The notes under the pieces: model-generated
Told to the model about the DNA's origin: nothing
Database searches by the model: none
The model's input: the letters and a program-made list of their open reading frames with translations, nothing else
Shown here: positions 61,986 to 64,000 of the stretch, piece after piece
Position numbering within the stretch: the stretch's first letter is position 1
Layout: each line of letters opens with the position of its first letter
Position numbers and translations under genes: made by a program
Assembly: GCA_963809965.1 (NCBI GenBank)
Contig: CAWELU010000001.1
Span: 288,608 to 352,607 of the forward strand
Direction of reading: 5' to 3'
DNA length: 64,000 nucleotides
Origin: CAIWHR01 sp963809965
GTDB taxonomy: Bacteria; Pseudomonadota; Gammaproteobacteria; Burkholderiales; Casimicrobiaceae

Positions 61986-62744
61986 TCATTCCATCTTGAA
62001 TCCGCCATCGACCCCGAACACCTGGCCGGTTACGTAATCGGCATAGGCCGAGGCCAGGAACCACACCGCATACGCGACTTCCTCCGGCCGGCCGTAGCGC
62101 TTGAGCAGGATGCGGGCCTTTACCTCGTCGCCGGCCATCTCACGCACGTCCTTGGACATCTCGGTGTCGATCACGCCCGGCGCCACGCAGTTCACGGTGA
62201 TCTTGCGCGGCGCGAGCTCCACCGCGAGCGCGCGCGTGAAGGCGTTGATCGCGCCCTTGCTCGCCGCGTAGTTCGTCTGGCCGCGGCCCCCCTTTTCGCC
62301 CGCGACGGAGCTCAGGTTCACGATCTTTCCCGCGCGCTGCGAAATCATGTAGGGCACGACCGCACGCGTGACATTGAACACGCCGGTGACGTTGGTGTCG
62401 AGCACCGCGGCGACGTCGTCGTCGTCGAACGCCGACAGCGGGTTGTCCCGGATCACGCCGGCATTGTTGACCAGGATGTCGATCCGGCCGCGGCGCTCGG
62501 CGACGCGTTCGGCGGCGGCGGCGCAAGCCTTCGGATCGCGGATGTCGACCTGCTCGGCAACGATCGCGCCCCCCGCCGCGTGCCCCGTGGCGACGACTTC
62601 GTCGGCGGCCGTCGTGTTGCCGCGATAGAAGAACGTAACATCGACGCCCTCATCCGCGAGGAGCAGGACGATCGCGCGCCCGATGCCGCGGCTGCCCCCG
62701 GTCACGATCGCGGTCTTGCCCGCGAGTCCCGCATCGATGCGCAT
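61986..62744 (-). CDS. 3-ketoacyl-ACP reductase, FabG type
   Basis: 252 residues, classical SDR. The NADP loop is T-G-G-S-R-G-I-G-R-A. Catalytic Ser is in N-L-S-S-V-A-G, and Tyr-Lys in N-Y-A-A-S-K-G. The ending is G-Q-V-F-G-V-D-G-G-F. The I-R-D-N-P-L segment fits FabG rather than other SDRs. Nine bases after the FabL-type gene. It would reduce the keto group in each cycle. Confidence 0.9.
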   Translation of the reverse strand: MRIDAGLAGKTAIVTGGSRGIGRAIVLLLADEGVDVTFFYRGNTTAADEVVATGHAAGGAIVAEQVDIRDPKACAAAAERVAERRGRIDILVNNAGVIRDNPLSAFDDDDVAAVLDTNVTGVFNVTRAVVPYMISQRAGKIVNLSSVAGEKGGRGQTNYAASKGAINAFTRALAVELAPRKITVNCVAPGVIDTEMSKDVREMAGDEVKARILLKRYGRPEEVAYAVWFLASAYADYVTGQVFGVDGGFKME

Positions 62745-62752
62745 GGCCCTCG

Positions 62753-63508
62753 TCAACCCGAGATGGCGAAGCCGCCGTCGACCACCAGCGTATGGCCGTT
62801 GATCATTGCGGCCTCGGGCAGGCACAGCAGGTAGACGGCACCGGCGACATCCTGCGGGGTCAGTACCGGACCGGCCGGCGTGCGCCGCGCGAAGTCCGCC
62901 AGCAACTCCTCCCGGTTCGGGAAGTAGGCCAGCGCGTCCGTGTCGACCACCCCGGCGCTCACCACGTTGACGCGAATGCCGCGGGGTCCCAGTTCCTGCG
63001 CGAGCGCGCGCGCGAGCGACTCCAATGCCGCCTTCGACGCGCCGATGAAGCCGTAGCCGGGCATCGCGCGCTGTGCGCCGAGGCTCGACATCGCGATGAT
63101 CCGGGCGTTGGGGGACAGCAGCGGCAGTGCGCGCTGCGCCAGCAGGTTGAGCGCGAGCGCGTTGGTCTCGAGGCACCAGCGCCAGTGCTTCAGGGTCATC
63201 TCGGTCGTGGGCTTCAACACGCCGGACGCGGCATTGCTCACCAGGATGTCCAGCCGATCGAAATGCGCCCGCAATCCGGCGAAGATCTCGTCGACCGATT
63301 CCGGAATACCGACGCTGCCCTGGACCGCGACGGCGCGGCATCCAAGCGAACGGACTTCCGCGCAGAGCGACTCGGCCTCCGCGGCGCTGTTGTAGTAGTT
63401 GGCTACGATGTCGCAGCCCGATGCCGCGAGTTTCAGGCTGATTGCGCGGCCGATGCCGCGCGCGGCGCCGGTGACGAGAGCGACCTTTCCTGCCAAGGCG
63501 CCGGACAT
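62753..63508 (-). CDS. SDR resembling FabL-type enoyl-ACP reductase
   Basis: 251 residues. The NADP loop is T-G-A-A-R-G-I-G-R-A. The catalytic pair is Tyr152 and Lys159, spaced Y-x6-K (G-Y-G-F-I-G-A-S-K), as in FabL/FabI, rather than the Y-x3-K of ketoreductases. N-A-A-S-G-V-L-K-P, D-T-D-A-L-A-Y-F-P-N-R-E and T-P-A-G-P also match Bacillus FabL. It would reduce the trans-2-enoyl intermediate, so the pathway should give saturated chains. First gene of the operon, 73 bases after a TAGAAT box. Confidence 0.82.
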   Translation of the reverse strand: MSGALAGKVALVTGAARGIGRAISLKLAASGCDIVANYYNSAAEAESLCAEVRSLGCRAVAVQGSVGIPESVDEIFAGLRAHFDRLDILVSNAASGVLKPTTEMTLKHWRWCLETNALALNLLAQRALPLLSPNARIIAMSSLGAQRAMPGYGFIGASKAALESLARALAQELGPRGIRVNVVSAGVVDTDALAYFPNREELLADFARRTPAGPVLTPQDVAGAVYLLCLPEAAMINGHTLVVDGGFAISG

Positions 63509-63580
63509 CGGGAAACCTTCTGGGTTGGTGGGTGTCGCGGCACGGACGATGGCTGCCGAGGGCGACGGTCGAAAACCGAT

Positions 63581-63586
63581 ATTCTA
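63581..63586 (-). promoter_or_regulatory. Putative -10 box of the secondary FAS operon
   Basis: TAGAAT on the minus strand, 73 bases before the FabL-type gene. No good -35 box, which could mean an activator is needed. Confidence 0.45.
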
Positions 63587-63621
63587 CCGGGCCTTTTGGA
63601 ATTGCCCGACCGCTCCCGCCC

Positions 63622-64000
63622 TCACCCTTTCCTGCGCTCCCGCGAAGCGCGGATGAGCTGCTGCGTCTCGAGGCACCAGTGCTGCTTGACGCTGTGCCAT
63701 ACGTCGGCCGCCCACAAGGTGCCGTCGGGCGAGTCCGCGGGTGGCACGCTCGTCGACGGCTGATCGGGATTGTAGGCATTGATCCAGTCGCGCGTGGCGC
63801 CCTCGCGCGCCAGATCCTGGGTAAGGGGAAGCAACACGTGGTTGGCGCTGGCCGGAAGCACGACGTTGCGGACTTTCGCGGTGCCGTTGGCGCGGTATTC
63901 GCGGGTGCCGGGCACACCCGGAAGCGTCCACGCGAAGAGGTCGAGCTCGATCGCGTAGCCGGTGAAATCGTCGACCGTGTCGGGAATGCTTCGCAGGCGT
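63622..64000 (-). CDS. Unrecognised protein, C-terminal fragment
   Basis: An open frame enters from the right edge and stops at 63622, giving the last 125 residues. Readable parts are D-D-F-T-G-Y-A-I-E-L-D-L-F-A-W, N-V-V-L-P-A-S-A-N-H-V-L-L-P-L-T and L-W-A-A-D-V-W-H-S-V-K-Q-H-W-C-L-E-T. Coding quality is good but no family is recognised. It is on the same strand as the FAS operon, separated by a promoter-like gap. Confidence 0.6.
   Translation of the reverse strand, partial: RLRSIPDTVDDFTGYAIELDLFAWTLPGVPGTREYRANGTAKVRNVVLPASANHVLLPLTQDLAREGATRDWINAYNPDQPSTSVPPADSPDGTLWAADVWHSVKQHWCLETQQLIRASRERRKG

Overview
The window is a 64 kb piece of a high-GC betaproteobacterial chromosome. This is judged from gene content (fused-domain LptD/SurA locus, DUF3460, DUF3426 and DUF4124 proteins, a glnA-ntrB-ntrC block, zapA followed by 6S RNA) and from TATAAT/TAGAAT-type promoters next to GC-rich coding sequence. 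No rRNA, tRNA, CRISPR array, insertion sequence or prophage was seen. It reads as core chromosome with a few accessory loci.

Layout. 1-6.6 kb: a lipoprotein start, miaB, then a cobalamin riboswitch followed by btuB and btuF, converging on btuC-btuD. 6.7-9.6 kb: greB, a short coiled-coil protein, zapA, 6S RNA, a strong terminator, an EVE-domain protein and a TSUP permease. 9.7-17.6 kb: a one-carbon and malonate block, with malonyl-CoA synthetase (matB type), an NAD-dependent formate dehydrogenase made of two large polypeptides, and a fused malonate-decarboxylase beta/gamma-like protein. 17.6-25 kb: Sua5-type tRNA enzyme and the SAM cycle (metK, ahcY behind an S-adenosylhomocysteine riboswitch, metF), with a panE-like reductase, a 42-residue basic protein, an Old Yellow Enzyme remnant and a zincin. 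25-34.5 kb: lipoprotein, ilvD, lgt, fxsA, cutA, a stand-alone N-terminal DsbD domain, a TlpA thioredoxin, accB-accC, prmA and a DUF3426 protein. 34.5-39.6 kb: glnA with tandem NtrC sites and a sigma-54 promoter, then ntrB-ntrC. 39.8-50 kb: xth, a DUF4124 redox protein, prlC, murU-amgK peptidoglycan recycling, lptD-surA. 50-54.8 kb: small proteins, rlmL, an ABC-2 exporter, an alpha/beta hydrolase and a thioredoxin-like ferredoxin. 54.9-63.6 kb: msbA facing a compact operon for a complete secondary fatty-acid synthase.

The most interesting locus is that operon, 63508 down to 56778 on the minus strand. Its order is FabL-type enoyl reductase, FabG-type ketoreductase, acyl carrier protein, double-hotdog dehydratase, ketoacyl synthase, second ketoacyl synthase, then one polypeptide joining a holo-ACP synthase to a LpxL/HtrB-type acyltransferase. 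The ACP-dehydratase-KS-KS-acyltransferase order and the carrier's S-(I/L)-D-F-L-D motif resemble the rhizobial acpXL-fabZXL-fabF2XL-fabF1XL-lpxXL locus, which makes very-long-chain acyl groups for lipid A. Here the carrier-activating enzyme is fused to the acyltransferase, and the reductases are SDRs encoded in the same operon. The product is unknown, and the lipid-acylation role is inference.

Quality caveat. Thirteen single-base frame changes were found, eight of them between 2.4 and 7.6 kb, and several lie in genes expected to be essential (metK, accC). They look like uncorrected sequencing errors, mostly one extra base. The affected genes are listed as complete genes spanning the frame change.
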